Shown piece by piece: positions 34,511 through 43,936 of a stretch of DNA of 60,129 nt. The DNA lies in contig NZ_JAFMPQ010000033.1 in assembly GCF_020667845.1 (NCBI RefSeq), positions 1 to 60,129 of the forward strand. Reading direction: 5' to 3'. The translations under genes and the position numbers were made by a program. Source of the stretch: Cognatishimia sp. F0-27 (GTDB lineage: Bacteria; Pseudomonadota; Alphaproteobacteria; Rhodobacterales; Rhodobacteraceae). Every line of letters begins with the position of its first letter. The stretch's first letter is position 1. The notes under the pieces were generated by a model. It searched no databases. It saw only the letters and a list, made by a program, of their open reading frames with translations, and was not told where the DNA came from.

Positions 34511-35305
34511 ATGGATTCGGCACTGGACTGGCATAGCGCGAAAGCGATGCTCGAATGGCAAATCGAAATCGGCGTGGACGAGGCCATCTCGGACCGCCCG
34601 GTGGACCGGTTTGCCCATGAGCAAGCGCTGCGCGAAGCGGCGCGCGAACGAGCCGAGCGCCAAAAGCCCGGCGCCGCATCACCCGGTGCCGCGCCGCGCG
34701 CCCCCCGGGTCGAGGTCGATCCCGTGGCCGTGGCCCGCGCCGCCGCCACCGCCGCCACCGATCTCGACGCGCTGCGCGCTGCCATGGGGGCCTTCGAGCA
34801 TTGCGAGCTGAAACGGGGCGCGCGCAACCTCGTGTTCTGCGATGGCCAGCCGGGCGCCCGCGTGATGATCGTCGGCGAAGCGCCGGGCCGTGACGAGGAC
34901 CGCATCGGCCGACCCTTTGTCGGCAAGGCCGGTCAGCTGCTCGACAAGATGCTGGCGGCGATCGATCTGAGCCGCGAAGAGTCCGTCTACATCACCAACG
35001 TCCTGCCCTGGCGGCCGCCGCAGAACCGCGACCCGCGCCCCGAGGAAATCGCGATGATGAAGCCGTTCCTCGAACGCCACATCGCCCTCGCTGACCCGGC
35101 TCTGCTGGTGATTGTCGGCAATATCTCGGCCCAGACCCTGCTTGGCAAACGCGGGATCACGCGGCTGCGCGGCACCTGGACCGAAGCGCTCGGGCGGCCC
35201 GCCTTGCCGATCCTGCACCCGGCCTATCTCCTGCGCCAGAACGAGGCCAAGCGCGACACGTGGGCGGACCTTCTGTCGCTCAAGGCGCGGCTCAAGACCC
35301 TGTAA
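34511..35305 (+). CDS. Uracil-DNA glycosylase, family 4-like, without iron-sulfur cysteines
   Basis: A 264-residue uracil-DNA glycosylase-superfamily protein that would remove uracil from DNA. After a 90-residue N-terminal extension the catalytic motif [15 protein letters not shown] (about 122-136) and [10 protein letters not shown] (about 234-243) match family 4. The family's four cluster cysteines are mostly absent: only Cys98 of the first pair remains, and the later two positions are Trp (LPWRPP, 167) and Met (AMMKPF, 182-183). Cys110 is the only other cysteine. It is divergent from pyrB. Activity is inferred. Confidence 0.88.
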   Translation: MDSALDWHSAKAMLEWQIEIGVDEAISDRPVDRFAHEQALREAARERAERQKPGAASPGAAPRAPRVEVDPVAVARAAATAATDLDALRAAMGAFEHCELKRGARNLVFCDGQPGARVMIVGEAPGRDEDRIGRPFVGKAGQLLDKMLAAIDLSREESVYITNVLPWRPPQNRDPRPEEIAMMKPFLERHIALADPALLVIVGNISAQTLLGKRGITRLRGTWTEALGRPALPILHPAYLLRQNEAKRDTWADLLSLKARLKTL

Positions 35306-35346
35306 TCCCAAACGTGATGCCCCTTTTCTGACCGGAGCCCCATCCC

Positions 35347-35889
35347 ATGTCCCGTATCGACGATTCGCGCGATTTCATCCCTGTCCGGATTGCCATCCTG
35401 ACCGTCTCCGACACCCGCGAGATGGCCGATGACCGCTCCGGCGACACGCTGGTGGGGCGACTCGAAGCGGCGGGTCATCATCTGGCGGACCGGGCCATCG
35501 TGCGCGACGACCGTCTGGCGATTGCCGCCCAGCTTCGCAACTGGATCGCCGATCCGGAAATCGACGTGATCATATCGACCGGCGGCACCGGCCTGACTGG
35601 CCGGGACGTGACAGTCGAGGCGCACAGGGATGTGTACGAAAAGGAGATCGAAGCCTTTTCGACCGTCTTTACCCTTGTTTCCATGAAGAAAATCGGCACG
35701 TCCGCGGTCCAGAGCCGGGCCACCGGCGGCGTTGCGGGCGGCACCTATCTCTTTGCCCTGCCGGGCAGTCCGGGCGGCTGCAAGGATGCCTGGGACGAGA
35801 TCCTTGCGCTGCAACTCGATTATCGCCACCGGCCCTGCAATTTTGTCGAGATCTTTCCGCGGCTCGACGAACACCGCCGCCGCAAGTGA
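35347..35889 (+). CDS. moaB: Molybdenum cofactor biosynthesis protein MoaB
   Basis: A 180-residue MoaB/Mog-type protein that adenylylates molybdopterin before molybdate insertion. It has ILTVSDTREMADDRSGD, VIISTGGTGLTGRDVT, AVQSRATGGV and LPGSPGGCKDAWDEI, which are the substrate-binding motifs. The IPVRIAILTVSD start and length fit MoaB rather than the MoeA fusion domain. It works in the same pathway as the mob/moe operon at 11.8-16.4 kb but is transcribed separately. Confidence 0.92.
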   Translation: MSRIDDSRDFIPVRIAILTVSDTREMADDRSGDTLVGRLEAAGHHLADRAIVRDDRLAIAAQLRNWIADPEIDVIISTGGTGLTGRDVTVEAHRDVYEKEIEAFSTVFTLVSMKKIGTSAVQSRATGGVAGGTYLFALPGSPGGCKDAWDEILALQLDYRHRPCNFVEIFPRLDEHRRRK

Positions 35890-35891
35890 GC

Positions 35892-35919
35892 CCCGCGCCG
35901 GTCTGCCGGTGCGGGCATT
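35892..35919 (+). terminator. Probable terminator hairpin after moaB
   Basis: A 10-bp stem CCCGCGCCGG/CCGGTGCGGG with one G.T pair and loop TCTG starts three bases after the moaB stop. Only ATTT follows, so termination may be weak. Confidence 0.55.
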
Positions 35920-36110
35920 TCGGATCGTGTCGGCAGTCCGGTTCGGGGTCGCGGGTATCGCATGATCTTTGACCAATCTGCGACGGAACCCGGCTGATCA
36001 GCCGTATCATCCGGGCGGCGATGCGTTTTCTGCCGCCGGTTATTTGGTTTCACGCGCCGCCTTGCTACATTCCATAGGACGGGCGCGGCCCGGTTTCGGA
36101 GAAGACAACG

Positions 36111-37568
36111 ATGCGATTTTTGCGCAAGAGCCTCATCGGGCTTTTCCTCATGTCCATGACATTGGGGCTTCTGGTCTATGCGGGCTCCATGGTGCGGGAC
36201 GCGGTGCAGGCCCGCATGGCCGAAGAACCCCGGGTGCCACGGGCCCGCGAGCGGGTGTTTGCGGTTAACGTCGTCCCCGTCACGTTCGAGACCGTGACCC
36301 CCGTTCTCTCGGCCTTTGGCGAGGTCCAGAGCCGCCGCACGCTCGAATTGCGCAGCGCGGCCGGTGGTGCGGTCGTCGATCTTGCACCGGAATTCGTCGA
36401 GGGCGGTCAGGTGGCCGCGGGGCAATTGCTGGCGCAGATCGACCCGGCTGATGCGCAATCCGCGCTTGACCGCTCCGAGAGCGACCTGCTCGATGCGTCC
36501 GCAGAGGTGCGCGAGGCCGATAATGCGCTGCTTCTGGCCCGCGACGAGCTGACCGCAGCACAGGAACAGGTGGCCTTGCGCGCACAGGCGCTGCGGCGGC
36601 AGCGTGACCTGGTGGATCGCAATGTCGGCACGGCAGCGGCGGTGGAGACCGCCGAGCTTGCCCTGTCGGCGGCCAACCAGGCGGTGCTCACACGGCGTCA
36701 GGCGCTTGCCTCCGCGCAGGCCCGCATCGATCAGGCCGCAACCCGGCTCAAACGCGCCGAAATCGCCCGCGCCGAAGCGCAGCGCCGCTTTGACGAGACC
36801 GAGATCCGCGCAAAGTTTTCCGGCACGCTCAGCGACGTGACCGTCGTGGCCGGGCGGCTTGTGTCGCCGGGCGAAAAACTCGCCAACCTCGTGGACCGCG
36901 AGGCGCTCGAAGTGGCCTTCCGTGTCTCGACACAGCAATACACCCGGCTCATCGACGAGGCCGGGCGCCTGCGCGAGGCGCCCGTGACCGTGTCGCTTGA
37001 AGTGTTCGGGACCAACATCACCGCCACGGGGCGCGTGTCGCGTGAAGGCGCGTCCGTTGGCGAGGGTCAGACAGGGCGGCTGCTCTTTGCCAGCCTCGAT
37101 GCGCCGCGCGGCTTCAAGCCGGGCGATTTCGTGACCGTTACGATCGAGGAAACCCCGCTGCCGCGCGTCGCACGGCTTCCGGCGACGGCGGTGAATGCGG
37201 GCGGTGAGGTGCTCGTTCTCGGCGAGGAAGAGCGTCTCGACGTGGCGCAGGTGGATGTGCTGCGGCGTCAGGGCGACGATGTGCTGATCCGCGCGCGCGG
37301 TCTTGAAGGGCGCGAGGTCGTGGCCGAACGCACCCCGCTTCTTGGCGCGGGCATCCGGGTCAACCCCTTGCGCCCGAACGGTGCTGAGGAAATCGAACAG
37401 CCCGAGATGCTCGAACTGACAGAGGAACGGCGGGCGCGGCTTGTGGCGTTTATCGAGGGCAACACGCGCATGCCTGCGGAGGCAAAGACACGCATTCTGT
37501 CCCAGCTTGGCCAAACCCGTGTGCCCGCCCGCGTTGTCGAGCGGATCGAAAGCCGGATGGGGGGCTGA
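36111..37568 (+). CDS. RND efflux periplasmic adaptor (membrane fusion protein)
   Basis: A 485-residue HlyD/AcrA-type adaptor linking an inner-membrane RND pump to an outer-membrane channel. One N-terminal helix (about 8-28) anchors it. The two lipoyl half-motifs flank a long coiled-coil hairpin (about 115-235, rich in Ala, Glu and Gln), followed by the IRAKFSGTLSDVTVVAGRLV return strand and beta-barrel. It is longer than AcrA because of a C-terminal tail (about 435-485) without known motifs. The RND pump gene lies 601 bases downstream. Confidence 0.9.
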   Translation: MRFLRKSLIGLFLMSMTLGLLVYAGSMVRDAVQARMAEEPRVPRARERVFAVNVVPVTFETVTPVLSAFGEVQSRRTLELRSAAGGAVVDLAPEFVEGGQVAAGQLLAQIDPADAQSALDRSESDLLDASAEVREADNALLLARDELTAAQEQVALRAQALRRQRDLVDRNVGTAAAVETAELALSAANQAVLTRRQALASAQARIDQAATRLKRAEIARAEAQRRFDETEIRAKFSGTLSDVTVVAGRLVSPGEKLANLVDREALEVAFRVSTQQYTRLIDEAGRLREAPVTVSLEVFGTNITATGRVSREGASVGEGQTGRLLFASLDAPRGFKPGDFVTVTIEETPLPRVARLPATAVNAGGEVLVLGEEERLDVAQVDVLRRQGDDVLIRARGLEGREVVAERTPLLGAGIRVNPLRPNGAEEIEQPEMLELTEERRARLVAFIEGNTRMPAEAKTRILSQLGQTRVPARVVERIESRMGG

Positions 37569-37571
37569 ACC

Positions 37572-38165
37572 ATGCGCGCAGGGCTGGCTCCGCTTCTCCG
37601 GTTCGGATCTGTGTCCGGGCACCCGGTCGTGCTCTCCGACGGGCACCTGTTCCGGCAACCGCGCGGACTTCTGAACGGGCGTGCTGACCAGCCCGGTGGC
37701 GCGTCCGCGTGCCTGACGGTCCGTCACCCGCCGCTCTGCACGTCGGCCGGCCATCCGCCGCTCGCCCTGTCGCCCGCCCGGCCACCGCTCGACCCGTCGC
37801 TGATCGGACAGCCCGTCTCGCGGGCAGCGGCGCGCGTTCTGGTGTCATCCGCTGCGCCCGGGAGCGGACCGCGCTGCGGCGGTTCGGTCTCGGTGACAGC
37901 CAGCCGCCCGTCGCTCACTGTGCCCCCGGCTTCCGCTGCGGTCCGACTGTCAGCGCGCCGCTCCAGAGGCGCGACGCGCCCGCGCGTCGGAGCACAGGGA
38001 GTCCCGGTCGCGCTTCCCTCGGACCGAAAACCGTCTCCTCTGGCCCCTCTGTTTGACAGGCCACACCGTTTCCCTGCGTGCCGCCCGGCCGGGCCAGATC
38101 CCCGGCCGGGCCTCCAGCGCGCCGCCCACCCGACGCGCTCAAACCCCATTCCGGCAGAAGGCTGA
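37572..38165 (+). other. Long spacer ORF between RND adaptor and pump genes
   Basis: The 601-base gap between two genes that are usually adjacent is open in one frame for 197 codons, starting four bases after the adaptor stop and ending four bases before the pump start. The product would be Pro/Arg/Ser/Ala-rich with no transmembrane helix and no domain I recognise, so a normal protein is doubtful. It may be repeat-derived or low-complexity spacer. AGAAGG near 38156 probably serves as the pump's ribosome binding site. Confidence 0.35.
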
Positions 38166-38169
38166 CCCC

Positions 38170-41100
38170 ATGGCACTGACCTCGAAATCTGCGGCCGGAG
38201 GCATCCTGAGCCATTTCGCGCGCCATCCCACGCTCGCCAACCTGCTCCTCGTGATCCTGCTGGCGGCGGGGGTGTTCGCGATCCCCAACATGCGCGCGCA
38301 GTTCTTCCCGGATGTGATCATCGACGAGGTCTCGGTATCCGTGCGCTGGGACGGGGCAGGGGCGGAGGACGTGGATACCGCCATCATTCAGGTGCTTGAA
38401 CCGGCTTTGCTTGCGGTCGAAGGGGTCGAGTCCAGTGCGGCCACCTCGCGCGAGGGATCGGGGTCCGTCCAACTCGAATTCGAGCCCAACTGGGACATGG
38501 CGCGCGCTGCTGCGGATGTGCAATCGGCCGTGGATGGGGTCACAACCCTGCCGGATAACGCCGAAGAGCCGGAGGTGCAGCGGCGCTACTGGCGGGACCG
38601 CGTAACCGATCTGGTGATCACCGGGCCCGTGGGTGTCGACCAACTGGCGCGCTTTGCCGATGAATTCACCACCCGGCTTTTTGCCGAAGGCGTCACCCGC
38701 AGCACGATCCGTGGCATCGCCGCGCCGCGCACGATCATCGAGGTGCCAACCCTCAACCTCATTGCCTATGACATCACCATGGCCGAAATCGCCGCCGCCA
38801 TCGCAGCGGAGGTCGATGCCGATCCCGCCGGTGACGTGGGCAGCGCGGGCGCGCGTGTCCGCACCGGCGTCGAAAAGCGCGCCGCGGACGATCTGGCGGC
38901 GATCACCCTGCGCTCCAACCCGGATGGCTCGACGCTCACGGTCGGCGATGTCGCAACGCTGCGGGTTGAGGGCATCGACCGCGAGCGCAGTTATTTCGTT
39001 GGCGAGAACCCCGCCATCTCGATCCGTATCGACCGCTCCGACCGCGGCGATGCCATCGGCATTCAGGCCACCGTCGAGGAACTGGCCGAGGCGTTTCAAG
39101 CGTCCTTGCCCAGCGGGGTCAGCGTCGATCTCATCCGCACCCGCGCCGAGGCGATCTCCGGACGTCTCGACATCCTGCTCGACAATGCGCTGACCGGCTT
39201 GGCTCTGGTGGTCACGCTGCTGTTCCTGTTCCTGAACGCGCGCACCGCGTTCTGGGTTGCGGCGGGCATCCCCACCGCTCTGATGGCGGCGATTGCGCTG
39301 ATGTATGCCTTCGGGCTGACGATCAACATGATCTCGCTGTTTGCGCTGATCATCACGCTGGGCATTGTGGTCGATGACGCCATCGTTGTGGGCGAACATG
39401 CCGACCAGCTTTCGCGCCGGGGCCTTGGCCCCTATGAGGCCGCCGAGGGGGCGGCACGGCGGATGGCGCTGCCGGTGTTTTCCGCGACCCTCACCACGGT
39501 GATCGCCTTCTTTGGCCTCGTGGCGATTGGAGGGCGCTTTGGCGACCTGATCCGCGATATTCCCTTTACGGTGATCGTGGTGCTGATTGCATCCTTGGTG
39601 GAATGCTTCCTGATCCTGCCCAACCACATGGCCCATTCGCTCAAGCACGCGGACAAGCGGCATTGGTATGACGCGCCGTCCCGCGTGGTGAACCGTGGCT
39701 TCAACTGGATGCGCGACACGCTGTTCCGCCCGTTCATGGCCGGGGTCATCGCGGCGCGTTACGTGGTGCTCGCCGGAGCCGTTGTCGCCCTCGCCAGTCA
39801 GGCGGCGCTGTTCATTCAGGGCGATGTGCAATGGCGCTTCTTCAACGCGCCCGAACGCCCGTCCGTGACCGGCAATTTCGCCATGGCGCCGGGTGCGACG
39901 CGCGAAGACACGCTGGCCCAGATGAAGCTGTTCCAGGACACGACGGAAGCCCTGGGCCGCGAATATGAAGAACGCCACGGCACCAACCCGCTGGTCTATG
40001 TCATGGCCGAAATCGGCGGCAATGCCGGACGCGGGCTGGCCGGGACCGATACCAAGGACGCCGATCAGCTGGGCGGCATTTCCATCGAGCTGATCGAGGC
40101 CGACGCGCGCCCCTATTCTTCCTTTGCCTTTGTCGGCGAGCTTCAGGACCGCGTGCCCCGGCACCCGATGGTCGAGACGATTTCCTTCCGCGGCTGGCGC
40201 TCCGGCCCGGGCGGCGACGCGCTCGACGTGAAATTCTACGGCGCCTCCGCCGAAACGCTCAAAGCCGCCTCGCTGGCGCTGCAAACCGCGCTGGCGCAAT
40301 TCCCGGAAGTGACCGCCGTCGAAGACACGCTGAGCTATGACAAGGAGGAACTGATCCTCGAACTGACGGCACAGGGGCAGGCGCTCGGGTTCGATATCGA
40401 CGGTCTGGGGCGCGTTCTGCGCAACCGGCTCGGCGGGATCGAGGCCGCGACCTACCCGGTGGGGCCGCGCTCGGCGCAGATCCGGGTCGAGCTGCCGGAA
40501 AGCGAGCTGACGGCGGATTTCCTCGAACGGACCCAGCTGCGCACGCCCTCCGGCGAATACGTCCAGCTGGCCGATATCGTGTCGGTCGAGCGGCGCACCG
40601 GCTTTTCCACCGTCCGTCGGGAAAACGGCATCCGCCTGATCTCCGTCACCGGCGACATCGCCGAAGACGACGCCGCCCGCGCGACCGAGATCATGACCGC
40701 GCTCGAAGAGGAGATCCTGCCGCGCATCGCCTCCGAACAGCAGGTGGACTACCTGCTTTCAGGGCTGAGCGAACAGGAGGGCGATTTTCTCAACGATGCC
40801 CGCAATGGCCTGATCATGGTGCTGCTGGGGATCTTCCTCGTGCTCGCCTGGGTCTTTGGAAGCTGGACGCGGCCGCTTGTGGTCATGTCGATCATCCCCT
40901 TCGGCCTTGTGGGCACGATCTACGGCCACGCGGTCTGGGACGTGCCGCTGTCGATGTTCACCGTTGTGGGCCTGTTGGGCATGACCGGGATCATCATCAA
41001 CGATTCCATCGTGCTGATCACCCAGATCGACGAATATGCCGCCGAACGCGGGCTGATCCCCTCCATTATTGACGGCGCGGCAGACCGGTTGCGCCCCGTG

Positions 41101-41571
41101 TTCCTGACAACGGCGACCACCGTTCTTGGCCTGATGCCACTGCTCTACGAGCGCTCGGCGGATGCGCAATTCCTCAAGCCTACGGTGATCACGCTGGTCT
41201 ATGGGCTCGGGTTCGGCATGGTGCTTGTGCTGCTTGTGGTGCCTGCACTTGTTGCGGTGCAGCATGACGTGTCCAAATACGTCGCCTCGGCCAAGCGCAG
41301 CCTGCGCTTCCGCCGTGGCGGCTGGCGCGCGTTTCTCGGGCTTGCTGCGGCGTCGGTGGTCGCCTGGTGCGCGGCGACCATGGGCTCCGTGGCCGTGACC
41401 GGGGCTCTGCCGGTGGCGCTGCAACAATCGCCGGTGGCAAACCTGTCACCCATGCTTGGCGCCTTTGCGCTGTTCCTCTCGGGGGTCGTGGCGCTGTTGT
41501 TGGGGGTCTATGCGCTGGGCGGTCTGGTGCATCTGCTGAACCGCCTGCGCGGGCGTCGCGCAACGGTCTGA
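38170..41571 (+). CDS. RND-family efflux transporter permease
   Basis: A 1133-residue inner-membrane proton-driven exporter of the AcrB/HAE1 class. It has the expected pattern of one TM, a large periplasmic loop, six TMs, a second loop and five or so TMs. The proton-relay pair Asp402-Asp403 sits in LGIVVDDAIVVGEHADQL in TM4. Substrate is unknown; drugs or lipids are possible. The C-terminus (VHLLNRLRGRRATV) is the first copy of a downstream tandem repeat. With the adaptor at 36111 it forms a pump lacking an obvious outer-membrane gene nearby. Confidence 0.92.
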   Translation: MALTSKSAAGGILSHFARHPTLANLLLVILLAAGVFAIPNMRAQFFPDVIIDEVSVSVRWDGAGAEDVDTAIIQVLEPALLAVEGVESSAATSREGSGSVQLEFEPNWDMARAAADVQSAVDGVTTLPDNAEEPEVQRRYWRDRVTDLVITGPVGVDQLARFADEFTTRLFAEGVTRSTIRGIAAPRTIIEVPTLNLIAYDITMAEIAAAIAAEVDADPAGDVGSAGARVRTGVEKRAADDLAAITLRSNPDGSTLTVGDVATLRVEGIDRERSYFVGENPAISIRIDRSDRGDAIGIQATVEELAEAFQASLPSGVSVDLIRTRAEAISGRLDILLDNALTGLALVVTLLFLFLNARTAFWVAAGIPTALMAAIALMYAFGLTINMISLFALIITLGIVVDDAIVVGEHADQLSRRGLGPYEAAEGAARRMALPVFSATLTTVIAFFGLVAIGGRFGDLIRDIPFTVIVVLIASLVECFLILPNHMAHSLKHADKRHWYDAPSRVVNRGFNWMRDTLFRPFMAGVIAARYVVLAGAVVALASQAALFIQGDVQWRFFNAPERPSVTGNFAMAPGATREDTLAQMKLFQDTTEALGREYEERHGTNPLVYVMAEIGGNAGRGLAGTDTKDADQLGGISIELIEADARPYSSFAFVGELQDRVPRHPMVETISFRGWRSGPGGDALDVKFYGASAETLKAASLALQTALAQFPEVTAVEDTLSYDKEELILELTAQGQALGFDIDGLGRVLRNRLGGIEAATYPVGPRSAQIRVELPESELTADFLERTQLRTPSGEYVQLADIVSVERRTGFSTVRRENGIRLISVTGDIAEDDAARATEIMTALEEEILPRIASEQQVDYLLSGLSEQEGDFLNDARNGLIMVLLGIFLVLAWVFGSWTRPLVVMSIIPFGLVGTIYGHAVWDVPLSMFTVVGLLGMTGIIINDSIVLITQIDEYAAERGLIPSIIDGAADRLRPVFLTTATTVLGLMPLLYERSADAQFLKPTVITLVYGLGFGMVLVLLVVPALVAVQHDVSKYVASAKRSLRFRRGGWRAFLGLAAASVVAWCAATMGSVAVTGALPVALQQSPVANLSPMLGAFALFLSGVVALLLGVYALGGLVHLLNRLRGRRATV

Positions 41572-41880
41572 GCGGGGCCTTGGCCCCCGCGATCCCGGCG
41601 CGGCGCGCCGGAGAGCCGGAACGGCCCGCAGCGCGTCCGGACCACAGGGATGGCCTTGGCACGGGCGGCGGGTTTGGCGCATCTGCAGAGCCGCCAGCGG
41701 GGGCGTCGCACCACGGTCTGGGCGGGACCTTGGCCCATGCGATCCCGGCGCAACGCGCCGGAGAGCCAGCACGGCTTTGGTGCAGGTGGCGGATCTGGAG
41801 TAGCAGAGCGTTGGTGGAGGCGGCGGGTCTGGTGTATCGGAGCCTTGGCGGAGGGCTGGCCTGTCTCTGATCTGGCCCAA
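41521..41880. repeat. 150-base tandem repeat covering the RND gene 3' end
   Basis: A unit of 150 bases starting GGTCTGGTGCATCTGC at 41521 inside the RND gene recurs at 41671 and, more diverged, at 41826. The first copy includes the last 16 codons and TGA stop. Both full copies keep a perfect 7-bp stem CCGGCGC/GCGCCGG (41595-41611 and 41745-41761) although the loop changes from GGC to AAC. The array fills much of the 454-base spacer 41572-42025; no gene is seen there. Confidence 0.85.
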
Positions 41881-42025
41881 TGCATCGCCCCCGCGCTAGC
41901 GTCACCCGCCGGTCGTGCCGTTTCAGCCCGAGGCCGTTGCACCCCGCCATCTGCGCGTCAACGCGGCCGTGGTCTGAACCATTAAGCCCGGTGCGCCACG
42001 CCCAGCCGCGCCGCCGGCTTCCGGC

Positions 42026-42823
42026 TCAGCCGGAACAGCCGCGAATGTCGATGGCCGTGCTGCCGGTCAGCACCGTGATCCGCACGCCCGACCGATCGAG
42101 GGCAAAAGGGCTGCCGGACATGTGGCGCAGCTCCGTGCGCGCAGAGATCGTTGACCCGCGGCGCTGCGTGTCCGGCTCGGCAACCCAAACCTGAGGATCG
42201 GCGGTTTCAATCACCGTGTCGACCGGTCCGGCCCGCCCGCGCAACTGGATTTCCGCGGTCAGGGTCAGCCCGTCCGCGCTGGGCGCCACGGCACAGCGCA
42301 CGCTGCGGACACCGGCCTCGCTTGCGCTCAGGGGCTGATCGGCGAGGGCCGCCGCGATGCGCGGATCGGGTCGTGAGGTCTCCGGCGGCAGCATCGCGTC
42401 AAAGCGCACGCGGTGGGGCAGGCAGACATCGTAGCAAATCCCGATATCCACCACGCCTTTGAGCCGCGCAGCTTGCGCCGGATCGCGCAGTGTCACCCGG
42501 AGCGGAAGCACAACTTCGTTTTCATAGCCAACCGAGCGCATCCCCGATTGCCAGAACACCTCGGGCACGGGCCAGTGCACCGCGACGCTGCGCAGGTTTT
42601 GCGCGCCGCTCCAGCCGAACAGGGGCGGGATCCCCGCATCCCCCGGCGCGCGCCAATAGGTTTTCCAGCCGGGCGCGAGCTTGAGATGCAGCGCTGCCAT
42701 ATGTGTGCCATCGGCAAGCCGCCATCCCGGGCGGAGCTCGCTCTCGACAACATCCGCGTAGGGGTTGGCAAAAGCCCAACCCGGCAGCGCGATCCACAGC
42801 AACAGGCACAAAAGTCGTTTCAT
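42026..42823 (-). CDS. DsbD N-terminal domain-like periplasmic protein
   Basis: A 265-residue protein with a signal peptide (MKRLLCLLLWIALPGWAFA, cleaved about residue 19). The mature part is a DsbD-alpha-like beta-sandwich (LAPGWKTYWRAPGDAGIPP, GYENEVVLPL) with a cysteine pair in VVDIGICYDVCLPHRV (about Cys130 and Cys134). DsbD-alpha accepts electrons from the inner membrane and passes them to periplasmic thiol proteins. Here it is a free-standing domain without the DsbD membrane part; no partner is nearby. It is divergent from yqgE. Confidence 0.85.
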   Translation of the reverse strand: MKRLLCLLLWIALPGWAFANPYADVVESELRPGWRLADGTHMAALHLKLAPGWKTYWRAPGDAGIPPLFGWSGAQNLRSVAVHWPVPEVFWQSGMRSVGYENEVVLPLRVTLRDPAQAARLKGVVDIGICYDVCLPHRVRFDAMLPPETSRPDPRIAAALADQPLSASEAGVRSVRCAVAPSADGLTLTAEIQLRGRAGPVDTVIETADPQVWVAEPDTQRRGSTISARTELRHMSGSPFALDRSGVRITVLTGSTAIDIRGCSG

Positions 42824-43045
42824 CCCTCAGTCATGCGGGCATTTCGGCAAAAAGGGAAGTCACGACTGGATAACCGTCCTGCGCATCTGCGTGACTGGCG
42901 GCACGTCCGGACGTTCTCTTGCAATGGGAGCGCCGGTTCGCGCGCCAATGCCATGCAAAGGCGCGAGGCTTTTGTCTCTGGCCCTTGCATCACGCGGCAA
43001 GCGCACCCATGCTCTTGTCATGACCGCATCATCGTCCCGCGCGCA

Positions 43046-43627
43046 ATGACGCCGCAGCCCCACTCCACCGTTGAGCATCTCACAGGGCGCATGCTGATCG
43101 CCATGCCCGGCATGGGCGACCCGCGATTCGACCACAGCGTCGTGTTCCTGTGTGACCACTCCGAACAGGGGGCCATGGGCGTGATCGTGAACAAACCCAG
43201 CGACGAGGTCACCCTGCCAAACCTGCTGGAACAGCTCGATATTCCCGCCGCACCGGGGCTTGCCGACCGGCCCGTGCATTTTGGCGGCCCGGTCGAGATG
43301 GGCCGGGGTTTCGTGCTGCACGCGGCAGAGGATCCGCCCCGCGACAGCGCCATGCAGGTGAGCGACAGCCTGCACATGACTGGCACGCTTGATTTGCTGG
43401 AGGACGTGGCGCGCGGCCGGGGCCCGGCCAAATGGCTCATGGCGCTGGGCTATGCGGGCTGGGGCGCGTCGCAGCTGGAGAACGAACTTGCGATGAATGC
43501 CTGGTTGGTATGCGATGCCGCGCCGCGCATCATCTTTGACCTGCCGGATGCGGAGAAATGGGAAGCCGCGCTCGAATCGCTCGGGGTCTCCGCGCTGATG
43601 CTGTCCGCAGAAGGCGGCACCGCCTGA
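43046..43627 (+). CDS. yqgE: YqgE/AlgH family protein (DUF179, UPF0301)
   Basis: A 193-residue cytoplasmic protein. LTGRMLIAMPGMGDPRFDHSV is the family start; EQGAMGVIVNKP, VHFGGPVE and LGYAGWGASQLENELAMNAWL are hallmarks of DUF179. Function is not known. The ATG at 43046 was chosen; the frame is open upstream. The final codons and TGA are the first unit of a 21-base tandem array. Confidence 0.93.
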   Translation: MTPQPHSTVEHLTGRMLIAMPGMGDPRFDHSVVFLCDHSEQGAMGVIVNKPSDEVTLPNLLEQLDIPAAPGLADRPVHFGGPVEMGRGFVLHAAEDPPRDSAMQVSDSLHMTGTLDLLEDVARGRGPAKWLMALGYAGWGASQLENELAMNAWLVCDAAPRIIFDLPDAEKWEAALESLGVSALMLSAEGGTA

Positions 43628-43784
43628 GCGCATCGGGGCACCGCCTGAGCGCAACCGGGCACCATGTGAGCGCAACGGGGCAGCATGTGAGCGCCACGGG
43701 GCATCATGTGCGCGGATAGAGGCACCATGTGAGCGCAACGGGGCACCGCCTGAGCGGATAGAGGCACCGCGTGAGCGCATAGGG
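43617..43784. repeat. 21-base tandem repeat, eight copies, from the yqgE stop
   Basis: Units of the form GCACCGCCTGAGCGCATCGGG start at 43617, 43638, 43659, 43680, 43701, 43722, 43743 and 43764, an exact period of 21. The first holds the last three codons of yqgE and its TGA. Later copies swap CCGCC for CCATG or similar. The remaining spacer to 43936 is Cys/Pro-codon-like GC-rich sequence without a gene. Confidence 0.92.
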
Positions 43785-43936
43785 GAGGGTTCTGCTCATC
43801 GCGCCGCAAGGCCCGGCGCGCCTCGCGCCGATCCGCCGCACCCGATCCGCGCACCGCACTCAGCCCGCGCGCCGCACCCGATCCGCCCGCCGCGCCTGGC
43901 CCGTCCACCGCACCCGGTCCGTCCGCTCCGGCAGCC

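Noticed and set aside
37915-40299. Minus-strand ORF of 794 residues
   Set aside because: It is antisense to the RND pump gene and shows no recognisable fold.
42860-43780. Minus-strand ORF with seven-residue repeats
   Set aside because: It is the 21-base array read in frame and then the antisense of yqgE.
43617-43784. CRISPR-like array
   Set aside because: Units are contiguous without unique spacers, and no cas gene is near. The same reasoning rejects the arrays at 18001, 25154 and 57543.
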